A stretch of 64,000 nucleotides of DNA, from the NCBI GenBank assembly GCA_024362935.1, contig JANCRA010000028.1:7126476-7190475 (forward strand), read 5' to 3'. Positions 1 through 10,238 of this stretch are shown in pieces; within the stretch, counting starts at the first letter, position 1, and every line of letters starts with the position of its first letter. Both the position numbers and the translations under genes were made by a program. The notes under the pieces were generated by a model. That model searched no databases. It was not told where the DNA came from and saw nothing but the letters and a program-made list of their open reading frames with translations. Source of the DNA: Setophaga petechia. Taxonomy: Eukaryota > Chordata > Aves > Passeriformes > Parulidae.

Positions 1-1120
1 CTGCTCCAAAGGCGGCTGGAAATGGAAGCGATCTCCTGAGGTCAGCAGAGAGGCTCTTCAGCTGTCACCACTGCTCTGCCCCACCTCCCTGAGCGTGGGA
101 GCTGTGTTTGGTAAACTCCAGGCAGATGGTGCCACTCCCAGCTTGCTGGATGCAGGAAAAGCCCTCCTTGCCACCTTGGTAATTTCATGTGCTAATTCAT
201 CCCAAACAGCCCCAGCTACTGACCTGCTTTAATACCTCCTTGCACTTCACTGAAATGGCACTGACTCCTGATCACTGGCCCCATGTTTGTTTTCTAGGTC
301 AAGCTCTTCTGTAATGTCTTCACACTCCCTGAAATCCTACTAAAATAGCCTGGTGTCGTCCTGGATCAGTAACCATTTGGAGACAAAGTCTGTTTATTAT
401 CGTGCTCAGGAATAAGTGGTGCCTGCAATAAGCAACATTTGCTCTGCAATCTGTGCCTCAAAAATTAAAGCCTCCATGATGACTCAGTCCCAGTCTGACT
501 GGGGAGATCTAAACTCAGGCTTCAGCACAACCTACAAATTCCTTGCAAAATTCTTTCCCCAAACAACTTTTATTTTCAGCAGCCTGGCCCATCTTTTTTC
601 CTCTGGTTTCTCCTTGCCAGAGTCTGATTTCGGTAATCTGATGCCAATCCCTGTGTGTGGAGGCAGGAATGATGATGATGTGATATCTCCAGGTCCCTCT
701 GTTTCTCCCAGAGCTCCCCTGAGATTTGTCAGCCTTAATGTCAGCACTTAACACCCAGAGCTAACCAGGGGAGAATTTGCTCTCTGGAAATAGCTCAGCA
801 TGCTCAGACCTTTCTCATGGCATCAGGCCTTGAGCCTGTTGGATTGCAGGAGCAGCCTCTGACAATCACTCAGACCTCCCTTGGGATCCCTCCAGCCCCA
901 GGCTGGTACCTGCAATCAATTCCTCTGGGATTCTGCCTCTGTTACTGTCCCAAGGGAAAGGACCATCAACAGCTTTTAGCTTAAATTCTTCTTTTTTCTT
1001 CTGTTTTCCCTTGCACACCCCACAGCCTTCTGCTTTTTGGTCCCAAATATGCAGCAGGCTCAGCATTTCTTCCTACAAGTCCCCCCTCACTGACACCTGC
1101 CCATTCCCAAGGCTCTGCAG
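1..1120. other. Unique non-coding DNA, nothing recognised
   Basis: Ordinary mixed-composition DNA. Open frames here are short, overlap on both strands and show no codon bias or domain. I see no repeat family. Confidence 0.5.
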
Positions 1121-1660
1121 GATTGGTTTTTCCCCCCATCTGCTTTTCCTTCTGTTTTTTTGGTCATTCCTTGAGCAGCATCCTCTCCCTCTTTGGCTTC
1201 AAACCATTGCTCTCTCCACTGTCTCCCTCTTTTCTGCTGAGCTGGTTTCACACTCCCATTCAGAAGATCCTGCCAGCCTGGGCTGGGATCTTTGGGTGTA
1301 AACTCTTCCTTCTAGGAACACATCTAAGATCACATCACAGATGCCAGCCCTCAAAATCCTGTTTATTATTGACTTGTGGGGCGTTTCTTCTCATTGTCAC
1401 TATTTTTCCAGATTTAAGCAGTGGAAAAACTCCCAAATTCCCTCCCAGGCACCCTCATGTGAGATCTCCTGTTTGCTTTCTCCTCCCTTTCAGTTTTTTT
1501 AATTCCCCATGCTTGTTCCAACACCCTTTCCTCCAGCTCAGCAGCTGGAGAGGATGCTCGGGGAAGGGGCTGTGGGTGGCAGCCCAGGACTGGTTTTTCC
1601 CCCCCATCCGCTTTTCCTCCTGTTTTTTTGGTCATTCCATTTTCCTTGAGCAGTTCCTCC
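1121..1660 (+). repeat. Dispersed ~55-bp direct duplication
   Basis: A pyrimidine-rich segment at about 1121-1180 recurs at about 1588-1655. Both copies read, in order, a T/C run, a CATC(T/C)GCTTTTCCT block, a T run, GGTCATTCC and TTGAGCAG. The second copy carries a small insertion before TTGAGCAG. The DNA between the copies is not duplicated. It could be an old short duplication or two ends of an unrecognised element. Confidence 0.6.
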
Positions 1661-1679
1661 TCCACAAGGAGGAGGAACT
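1652..1679. repeat. Perfect 12-bp hairpin
   Basis: AGTTCCTCCTCC at 1652-1663 is followed by a 4-nt ACAA loop and its exact reverse complement at 1668-1679. It sits at the end of the second copy of the dispersed duplication and just beside the polyadenylation hexamer used by the minus-strand exon candidate. Confidence 0.75.
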
Positions 1680-1684
1680 TTTCC

Positions 1685-1690
1685 TTTATT
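1685..1690 (-). promoter_or_regulatory. Possible polyadenylation signal for the minus-strand exon
   Basis: TTTATT on the plus strand reads AATAAA on the minus strand, about 256 bp downstream of the TGA of the exon candidate at 1946-2399. That is a plausible short 3' UTR. The hexamer is common by chance, so this is weak on its own. Another AATAAA (minus) lies near 1362. Confidence 0.3.
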
Positions 1691-1945
1691 CCTGGCATCC
1701 TTGGGGGGAGCTGAGTGAGAGGGATGGAGCTGGATGTAGAAGCTGATTTGGCTGGCAATGTGCCACAGCACCCCAAGAGCAGAAAGAACATCCCAGCTAT
1801 CCACCACCACCCCATTCCCTCCTCCCACCCCCTCATCCCTCGTCTGCCAGCGCCTCTGAGCTCACACCACATCTCCAGCGACCCCCGTGTCATGGAAGGA
1901 CACCATCAATATTATATTTTTTGCAGACATTATCTCAGAGTCAGT

Positions 1946-2399
1946 TCATGCCTTGTTGCAGGTCGGGCACGCGGCCGCCAGCGTGATCCTCCAGCCTTTG
2001 CCGTTGCCCGGCGCCGCTTGGGCCTCAGGAAACTTCTTCAGCTCCTCCACGGCCTCCCCGCAGAGCTGGCGGAACACCGGCAGCCTCTTCTTGGCCTCGG
2101 GGGAGCCTCTCACATCCATGGCTCCCACCTGCACGGCCAGGGAGGCGGGCAGGTGCCGGGGAGCGGCGGAGGAGCCGCGGTCTTGGTCTGTGCTGAGGTA
2201 GAGCCGGGCTGTTGTAGGGTGGCAGGACGCGGGGCCGTGGGGGACGTGGCTGGCGCCCAGCGGGTGCGAGGCGGGGATGTTCCTGCAGCTCTCCAGGAAG
2301 ATGTAGCGGATGTCCCTGGAGGTGTGGTAGGGTGTGCATTCCGGCAAGGACGGGCCGCGCGCTGCGCACTGGAACGCTGGGGCCGACATCGCTGCTGGT
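1946..2399 (-). CDS. Candidate terminal coding exon of an unrecognised protein
   Basis: The minus strand reads open through this whole GC-rich, CpG-rich block and ends in TGA at 1946-1948, giving 147 residues from an internal Met (codon starting at 2389) or 150 from the exon edge. Codon choice is strikingly coding-like: nearly all third positions are G or C, with CTG, GTG, GAG, AAG, ATC, TTC and TAC dominant. Just upstream on the minus strand a pyrimidine-rich tract runs into CAG at 2402-2400, which looks like a splice acceptor, so this may be a last exon whose earlier exons lie at higher coordinates. Translation could instead start at the Met, which has G at -3. Visible features are a TPYHTSRDIRYIFLESCRN segment near the start, a basic/acidic stretch near residues 95-120 (EAKKRLPVFRQLCGEAVEEL) and a C-terminal CPTCNKA with a CxxC pair. 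There is no signal peptide, membrane segment or domain that I recognise. The plus-strand frame over the same block is a shadow. Confidence 0.55.
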
Positions 2400-2609
2400 C
2401 TGGGGTGGGGAGGAGAAAACACCAACTTAGCGGGGTGGGAGGTGAGGCAGCTCAGCAGAGGTTCTCAGCAAACCCTTGTCGGAGCTCAGTACATCCCTCT
2501 GGGTGTCCAGAGTTGCCAAGGACCCTGCCAGGGGGCTCAGAGACCCTGTAACGCAGCCCAGAGCACCTGCGGATTTGATTTTGACCCCTGGAGCAAGTTA
2601 CCAGCTTTG
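2400..2609. other. Flank between exon candidate and LTR
   Basis: Presumed intron or upstream DNA of the exon candidate. The first ~20 bp supply its pyrimidine tract (read on minus). Nothing else is recognised. Confidence 0.4.
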
Positions 2610-3096
2610 TGTGAGGACCTGAAAGTCACAGAGGTTTGAACAGTATAATAACAAAATTATCACAGGGTAAAAATGTAGATTTTAGGGTTTTTGGTATGGC
2701 GGTTGTGGGGACAAGATGGAGGGCCTTGGGCGTGTCCAGCCTTTCTTCTTCTTCTTCTTCTTCTTCTTCTTCTTCTTCTTCTTCTTCTTCTTCTTCTTCT
2801 TCTCCATTTTCTGCAGTGATGTTGGCACTTTGGGATTGGTTTAGAATAGAAGTGCACTGTCTAACATAGGTGATGGGTATTGGGAATTAAGTGTAAATAT
2901 ATGTAGTTTGTCATATAAAAGGACAACACTGCCTTGGGGGCGGTCAGAGTGCATGTGGCTGCCCTGCTGAACAGACCTCTGCTGGGCAGAAAGAAAATTT
3001 TATAGATAAGAATTAATTAACAACCTCAAAACCGAAAACTGAAGAGTTCAGACTCGTTCTTCAGCTGCACAGGCCGAAACAGAGACACCCTGCACA
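2610..3096 (+). mobile_element. Solo LTR, ERVL-like, carrying a TTC microsatellite
   Basis: The element begins TGTGAGGACCTGAAAG and runs to a CA near 3096. It has a TATA box (TATAAAA at 2914-2920) in the position expected of a U3 promoter and a degenerate poly(A) hexamer (AATTAA) near 3012-3017, ahead of a U5-like tail. I recognise the general layout as a songbird endogenous-retrovirus LTR. No gag, pol or env frame is attached, so it is a solo LTR. The flanking 5-bp sequences do not match cleanly, so the 3' boundary is approximate. Confidence 0.6.
2743..2802 (+). repeat. (TTC)20 microsatellite
   Basis: Twenty uninterrupted TTC units lie inside the LTR at 2610-3096. On the minus strand this is (GAA)20, a triplet run able to form triplex DNA. 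It explains the poly-Ser and poly-Arg open frames seen here. Confidence 0.95.
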
Positions 3097-3107
3097 TCTT
3101 GGGGCAG

Positions 3108-3890
3108 CAATTAACAACCAGCTACCCAAGAAACCCTCATTTCCCCTTGGAAAAGAGGAAAAAGTGAAGGAGCAGAGAAAAGAATGATCAAAACAATTCT
3201 TATCTCATTGGTTGCTCCCATGATGTGCAAAAGCAGAATGCAATGTGGAGATTGTTTGCCCAAAGTGATGGGGTTTTGTTTCCTTGGCCTAGCAGGGCCA
3301 AGCACCTGTGCAGACTGTGGGTCAGCAGACAGTCACGAGATGCTGGGCAGTTGAGTTGAGTTGGGTGCTTGTGCACATTCAGTTTAGATGTAGTGTAATA
3401 TAATATAGACTAATATAGTATAATAAATAAATAAATACATAAAAATAATATATATAATATATAATATATAATAGCAATACAAAATATAGCATTAGAAATT
3501 AATATATAAATTAAAAAGATACAGTATTATTATTATTATTATTATTTATATATTAATATTACAATAATTAATATTATAAATAAATAATATTCTATATAGT
3601 AATATATATTAGACATTATTATAAATTATTAATCTATACACAATATATAAATATAACATTATATATTAAAATTATAAATTATTATAAATTGTAGTATAAT
3701 CATAAATATAGTATAGTATAGTATAGTAGAGTATAGTATAGTATAGTATAATACATTATAGTATATTATAGTATATTATAGTATACCATATTAATATAAT
3801 AAATAATTAATTCGCCTTCTGATATCCATGGAGTCAGATGCATCCTTTCTCCCCATCATTGGGGTTGCTCTGATTCTGATACCACGGGCC
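3108..3890 (+). mobile_element. LTR fragment with internal AT-rich expansion
   Basis: Sequence from about 3115 (ACCCAAGAAACCCTC) through GGTGCTTGTGCACATTCAG, a GTAATATAATATAG run, an AATAAA-rich tract and GGAGTCAGATGCATC has the order of a second LTR family: U3, AT-rich R with poly(A) signal, then U5. The AT-rich part is enlarged to about 415 bp. A second piece of the same R-U5 follows at about 4007 without the enlargement. Ends are approximate. Confidence 0.5.
3398..3812. repeat. AT-rich simple-sequence expansion inside an LTR
   Basis: About 415 bp of nearly pure A/T with local TAA, TAT and TAGTA periodicities. A clean pentamer block (TAGTA-type) lies near 3712-3760. It interrupts the R region of the surrounding LTR, whose flanks continue on both sides. 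Confidence 0.85.
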
Positions 3891-3999
3891 AGGCCTGAGC
3901 CAGCTGTGCTGACAGAACAGATTTGCTATTTTAGAAAAGCTGCAGTGGGAATCAGTCTTAGCCCTTTTCTCCTCCATCTCTTGTCTACTGCCCCCACAG

Positions 4000-4150
4000 C
4001 CTGAGTAGGGTGCTTGTGCAGATTTGGTTTAGATGTAATGTAATATAATATAGAATAATATAGTATAATAAAGTAATTAATAAGCCTTCTGATAAGACTG
4101 AGTCAGATGCATCACTTTCTCCCCATGGTCAGGGTTGCCTTGATTTACAA
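4000..4150 (+). mobile_element. Second R-U5 piece of the same LTR family
   Basis: GGTGCTTGTGCAGATTTGG, a GTAATATAATATAG run, AATAAAGTAATTAATAAGCC and GAGTCAGATGCATCAC repeat the end of the LTR at 3108-3890 in the same orientation. Here the AT-rich region is only about 45 bp. It is the unexpanded comparison for the neighbouring copy. Confidence 0.6.
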
Positions 4151-5589
4151 TAGAAAAATACCAGATTTCCAGAATCCTCCCTTCCCTTCCCTTCTCTGAA
4201 CTGACCAAGTTGCCTCCAGAACAGCAACACAACTCTCACAGCAAAACTTTCACATCAAAACTCATCAACTTTCACAGCAAAATCAAATATCCACCAAAAT
4301 TAAGGCTTTGCTGTGTCTGTGTCCCAAGCTCCAGTTCATAGTTGAGAACAGCCAGCACCAGCCTGGGTGTGGGAGGGTGCTGTCAGAGGCAGACAGGTTG
4401 TCTCCATCCTTCCTGGAGCTCCCAAGGGAAATGAGTAACCACCGAGTGGATTTAGGATCTGAAACTGCCTCTTTGGGGAAAGGCCGACCCTGTGCACTCC
4501 CAGCCAGCCTTCTGTGTTCTTCCATCACGACCCACTGAATATTTCAGCTCTTTCCCAGGTTTTGTACATTTGTAAAATGCAGATTCTTGGGAGGGGGGCA
4601 AAATCCCAACCTACTCCATGCTTTGATACCTGTCTGGAACCTCCAGAGCTGACAAAGAGAGAAGGCGACCAACCGGGTTCATGGATAATTCATCTCATGC
4701 ATTACTCATGGCCACACATTTCATGGATAATTTAGGATAAGGGCTTGCAAGATCAGGATCTCACATGGAAGAGAAGGGTCTCTCCTGAACAAAGCTGATG
4801 GCAAACTCTAGCTGTGGGACACTGAGTTTCTGCCTGTGGCAACGTGCCAGTGGCTGGGGGAGCAGGAACAGTGTGGTTCCTTGGATGTTGGCATCTCCCA
4901 ACCTGGCCAGACTCAGAATGCATCTGGCACCATGTCCTGTCTCTGAGAGTAGCCAAAATCTGGCCAGTCAGAGGAGGTGCAAGCATCCCAAATCTACCAG
5001 GAGGTCTTAAAATCCTGGGGCTTGCCCAGAAATCCACCAAAAGCCCTGTGCCTTGCAGCTGGGGCACGCAGAGGGATGGTGCTGCCATTGGCTGGACATT
5101 CTGTCAGCAGATTGAGGCAGCAGCTGGGATATTCCCTCAGATGGGTTCAGGACCATTGGGCTGAGGACACTGGTGCCTTGTGCCACCCCAGAGCTCTGGG
5201 ACAGGGCAGTGGCTTCATCTCCCACAGAGTTTGGCTGCTGGAAACCCCCCAAGCCACCCTGCCTGTGCTCACGTTGGTGCCTGGTTCCATTTTCCTGCAG
5301 CTTTGCTTGGTGTCTCTAACAGGAGCAGGATGTAATTAAGCATTTTTCTCCTCATTCATTACTGCTGCTCTTTTCTCCTCTCCCAAGCCCAGTCCAGAAG
5401 GGGATGGTTGATATTTTTCTGGTGTGAGAACACCAGGATTTCACGCAGCGAAGGAAGGAATTTGTGCTCTTAGTCTCGGGAAGTTGTTTAAAACCACCAG
5501 CAGGGAAAGCACGCAGCACCCAACTGGAGCCCAAAGCCTGAGACTCACAGGAGGTCGGATCTTAAAGCTCAACTCCCAGGCATCAAACA
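4151..5589. other. Non-coding, nothing recognised
   Basis: Mixed-composition DNA with only overlapping chance frames. No repeat or RNA gene seen. Confidence 0.5.
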
Positions 5590-5800
5590 TTTAAAGAGAC
5601 CAGTGGAAGGCTGAATTATTCAAATCGCCCGACGTGAAGCGTTTCCCTGCGAGGAGAGGAGCGCTCTCCTTCCCCGGCTCATTGTCTCTGCGGGGTGTCA
5701 GAAATGCTAAGGCTCATCCTGCCTTCCCCATCCCCCCTGAGATACTTGGAACAAGTGAAGCACTCCCAGCTGCCAAGAAACATTGAATATTTATGAATTC
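5590..5800. other. Possible conserved non-coding element
   Basis: The stretch keeps several CpGs (TCGCCCGACGTGAAGCG and GAGCGCTCTCC) in a CpG-poor neighbourhood and ends in TTATGAATTCCCTTAATCAC. It is not repetitive and not open. The resemblance to conserved regulatory DNA is judged by eye only. Confidence 0.2.
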
Positions 5801-8800
5801 CCTTAATCACAGAGGCAGGGACCATTCCAACCAGCCTGGTTGGGCCATGTTCTGGCCTTGCCTCCTGGAGAGGATCAGGACTTGCTCCCACAGGTCTTTG
5901 TCACCGCCCTGGAGCTGCTCAACAGTGGCCAGGGCAGGTGGCAAAGCCCAGCAGCAGCTCCAGGGATGGAGATATTTCATTCCTGCTCCTGCACTGCCTT
6001 CTGGGATGAGAAATACAAATTAATTTGCCTTGGGAGCAGAGAAGCAGCAAGGTCTGGGGAAAGTGTTCTGACTTCCCCACTGTTTTCTCACCATCCTTAT
6101 CCCATTATCTCCCTGCACGTGGTGTTTGTTTCAACCTCCAGAAGAAGAGCAAGCCCAATATAGACACCAAAGCAGTGATTTTTCTCTCTATTTCTCCCTT
6201 TTTACCCTTTTTCTTCTTTTCCGTTTCCCCAGCTTACAGTAACAGAGGGAACTGGAGGAATTAATCATGAGGAAAGAATTTTTCTTTGGTCAAAATGAAA
6301 TCCAAGTGGGAAGAGCAGGGGGTTCACTTTTATCTTCTTGTGTTGCAGCACACACAGAAATACATTTTTTAATTCCTCCAAAGCATTTGGGATGAAAGGA
6401 AAAGTTCTTGGGGGTTTTTTATTTCGGTTTTCTGGGTTTTTCAGTTGGGTTTTTTTGGGTTTTCAGTTGCTTTTTTTAGGGGATTGTATTAATTTCTTTT
6501 TGCTTAAGATACTTATTACCTTCTTTTAACTGGCTCTATCATGGAATGTTCAGAGAGTCTGGATGAGAAAGCTTCTGAAACTGGGGTGTCTTTCATGCAG
6601 GCACTTGTAAAAAACCATTTGTGGGTGCTCTCAACCTTCCCAGGTAAGAGACTTGTCAAAGGCAAGTCACTTCCAGTTGAGCTCACAGCAAACATCTGGC
6701 TTTTAAACCAATTTCCAGGGAGGAAACAGGGTGAGAGGCTGCTGCTGTGGTGGAAGGCTGTGACTGGAAACAAACCCGAGGTCTTGAAAACCCCAATTTT
6801 TTAAAATAAAAGCTGCAGTGAGGGTGGTTCCAGCCTGGAGAGCTCTCCACAAGGAATGTGTGTGCAGGGAAGGCAGGAGGGTCATGAGCCAGCTCTCTCC
6901 CTGCTCCCGCTCCTGAGGCCACCTGGTTTGATGGAGCCTTCTCTGCTCTCAGCTCTGCCCTCCCTGGAGCCAGCAGGAGCAGAGAAGCTGCTCAAATATT
7001 TATTAAAAAACCCGATGTTCTTACAAGACTCACCGAAATCCAGGATACTTCTCTGTTTGGTCCTGACAGGAGATTAATGTCTTCAGAACACTTCCACGAG
7101 GAGCTGGATGGTATCCACCCTGGCTTTGGGGACTCTGGCAGGGGTTGTACACTGATGTTGGAACATTCCGTTGTCAGGCAGAATCCTGGGCTGGTGTCAC
7201 AAAGGAGCAAGGCCTGACCTCGTGTGGCACCAGGGGGAGGCTTTATCTCTGCTGAGATGTTGGGCACGGCCAGGATGGGAGGGATCTGAGGAGCAGACAG
7301 ACCCCAGGAATTCCCAGCAGCTGGCTGGAGGTGTCACTGTCCCTAATTCAGGAGAGGCAAATCCCTTGGGGAGCCGAATGTGCCATGGGATGGTGCTCTG
7401 TGGTCTGGTCACACCAAAGGGGTCACAGCTGCTGACCACACATGTCACAGTCCCCTCTATCCCACCCCCCAAAGGGACACTTGAGCACTGGTGACACGAT
7501 AAAAGTGCCCACACACTGCTGTGGGACCCCTACAAATGTGGGATCTCTACAAATGTGGGATTTGGGGGCGTTTTGGCCGCTCCCTTCATTTGGAAGTTCC
7601 CTTGAGCAGAGGCTGCTCGTCCTGGGGTCACTCAAAAGATCCTTTCACACCTTGTGCTTCCAGGCTGAGTGACAAAACCCTGGTCCCTCCTGTCAGCACA
7701 GAGCTCTCCTGGCTGCTGAAGGTACAGCAGAGCCTGTTGTGCTTCCAGAGGGCTCCGGCTTCCTGTCCTAAAACATTCCTCACAGCTGTTCAACAGCTTG
7801 CTGCATTAAAAGCCATGAATGAAGTGGAGTCCTGCTTGTAAAGAAATAGGTTGCAGGATTTTTTAGCACTCTGGGAATTGGGAGCAACAGTGCTTTGTAA
7901 ATTAGATCTATTAAATACTTAGTGATATCAAAATTTCATGCTGTGCTTTTCTTCAAAGAGATCCGAGGTGGCTCTGCTCATCAAGCACTTCTCCCTCACA
8001 CTGACCTGGCCTTCCAGAATCACTTGAGAGATCCTATTTGATCCCAAGCTAATTCCTAATGAGATTTTCTACTTCCTGAAGGCCAGACCAGAGCCTTTTA
8101 TGCAGACATTTCATAGCTTTGAAGATGTTTTTCCAAATACCAAGCGTGGAGAGAATATCCTGGTCCTTGGCAGCCACGAGCCTGGATGTGAGGGAGATGG
8201 TTCCTTCCTGCAGTGGGTGATTCCTGTTGTGACATGGATTTTACTGAGGGGCAGGCTGGGATGGCCCAGCTGAGTTTTGGCTTTGTGAGGGTGGTGGTTG
8301 CAGCCCTCCAGCTGTGCCTGGCAGGCACCAAATTCCCCAAATACCAGCAGGGAATGGGAATCAGCACGTCCTGGTCACAAATGAGCCAAGGATCCAGGGA
8401 ATGGGGCACTCCTGGTGCTGCTGGTGGGGTTTGCTGGGATTATCAGGAGCTGCAGAGCTCCTGTGGTGCAGCACAGATCACCCTTGGCTGCTGTGGGATG
8501 GAGCCTTGGGAAGTGTTCAGATTTTTTGGGTTTTTTTCAGTGTTCCCAGCAGATTTCTGAAAAGCCAGCCCAGATTCTGGACTGGAACCTGCTTCAGCAT
8601 CTCTCCAAACTGGAAAGAGGTGAGTGGACAGAAAGACACTCCCAGCTGGAGCTTCCCATGCCCAGGCACCCCTCAGAGCTGCAGCCAGACCTCAGTGAGG
8701 TTTTGGGATCCCCCTGGGTGCATCCCTGGGCTCATCCCTGCCTGTGTTGGTACAACAGGTCAGGTGCTGGGAAGAGGCTGCCAGAGATAATGCACACCCT

Positions 8801-9464
8801 GTCACAGTAACAAGATCATCAGAGGGAAAACTGGGGAGATAATAAACTGGCAGGAAAGCTGAAGAGTGAGAAACAAAAGAGGAACAGAGAAGAAGTGACA
8901 ATGTTATCTTTGTTTAATGCTCCTCTGAGTCACCATTAGTTATTTAAGATATTCATCTGCCAGCTCCCAGCCCTGGCAAATTAAGAGATCCAACGGTGCT
9001 GGGTTTTTTGTTGTGGTTTTTTTTTTCATTGCCAAACAAGTTGCTGTGTCCCAAAGGGAGAGGGATTTTCCATGAGTGATAGATCCAGCCTGCTCTGGAG
9101 GCCAGGAGGAGGCAGGGCCACGTGGGAGCACACGGGATTTCTCCTGGGCCTGGATATTTCCCTGGTGGATTCACAGAGGCTGTGACACAAGGACAGGAAA
9201 GATAAGGATTTCAGGGATAAGGAGGGCAGTGATAGCACATCCTGCAGCTGGAATCCAGATGCTGCATGGACAAAGCACAGGGCTGGCAGCACCCTTTGGA
9301 AAGAGGCTGCAAAGTGGGGGAAAACAGCCCAGGTGTGCTGCAGCTCCCTGAGCCTGGCTCCATTTTAGGGTAACCAGGAGAGATGGTGCTGTGGCAACTG
9401 AGGGGGGACAAGATGTTGTCACAGAGAGCATCAAACCTGACCCTCACACACCTGGGCCAGGTGA
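5801..9464. other. Non-coding, T-rich runs, nothing recognised
   Basis: Mostly unremarkable. It contains a T/G-rich run near 6405-6490, an 18-bp direct duplication (TACAAATGTGGGAT) near 7528-7561, and a T run near 9002-9027. Open frames are short and have no coding signature. Confidence 0.5.
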
Positions 9465-9470
9465 CACCTC

Positions 9471-10232
9471 TGAGCCACCTTTTCACCAGGATATTTTCTG
9501 AAAAATCTTCTTTGCCCAGGATTTTTCTCCTGAGAAGCCTTAGAGAAGAAATGTAAACAGTAATTATCTGATTGCTTGGAGTGTGGTCTGGAGGTCGTTT
9601 AGCAACAGGTGCAGCTTTGATTGGTTCCATGTGAATTGTTTTTAATTAATGGCCAATCCCAGTCCAGCTGTGTTGGGACTGTGGTCAGTCACAGGTTTTT
9701 TATTATTCATTCTTTTCTAGCCTTCTGAGGTATCTTTATTCTTTTTAGTATAGTTTTAGTATATAATTATCATGTAATATAATATAATATAATATAATAT
9801 AATATAATAGTATAGTATAGTATAGTATAGTATATAATATAATAGTATATAATAGTATATAATAGTATATAGTAGTATATATAATTACATAGTTATGTTA
9901 TAAATATTATTAAATTATATAATAATAATATACTATATTATATTATAAGTAATATAGTATATTATATTATAAATATGATTAATACGTTATATTAAATTAT
10001 GTTACATTATATTATTATATGTTACATATGTTATATATGATATAATTAAATTATATTATATAACTGTATAATTATATTATATATATTATATTATAAATAT
10101 TATTATATTATATTATATTATATTATATTATATTATATTATATTATATTAATTATATTATATTATATTATTCTTCTGAGAACCTGGAGTCAAATCCTCAT
10201 CTCCCACCTCATCCTGGGGACCCTCACAACAC
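9471..10232 (+). mobile_element. Solo LTR (ERVK-like) doubled in length by AT expansion
   Basis: It begins TGAGCCACCTTTTCACC. It continues with CTGAAAAATC, CTCCTGAGAAGC, TGTAAAC, TTAATGGCCAATC, CTAGCCTTCTGA and TAGTATAGTTTTAGTAT, then after the AT block with TTCTGAGAACCTGGAGTC and CTCATCCTGGGGACC. The same landmarks occur in order in the LTRs at 46622 and 61440. A CACCTC flank at 9465-9470 recurs at 10233-10238, one base after the expected CA end, consistent with a 6-bp target-site duplication. No viral genes are attached. Confidence 0.7.
9755..10171. repeat. AT-rich expansion inside the LTR
   Basis: About 415 bp of A/T with blocks of (AATAT)n near 9775-9806, (TAGTA)n near 9808-9835 and (TATTA)n near 10100-10150. 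It replaces the roughly 50-bp TATAGTTTTAATATAATATA tract of the related LTRs. Confidence 0.9.
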
Positions 10233-10238
10233 CACCTC

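Noticed and set aside
1715..2551. 278-codon plus frame over the GC-rich block
   Set aside because: The minus strand has the coding-like third positions and splice-acceptor context. The plus frame is its shadow.
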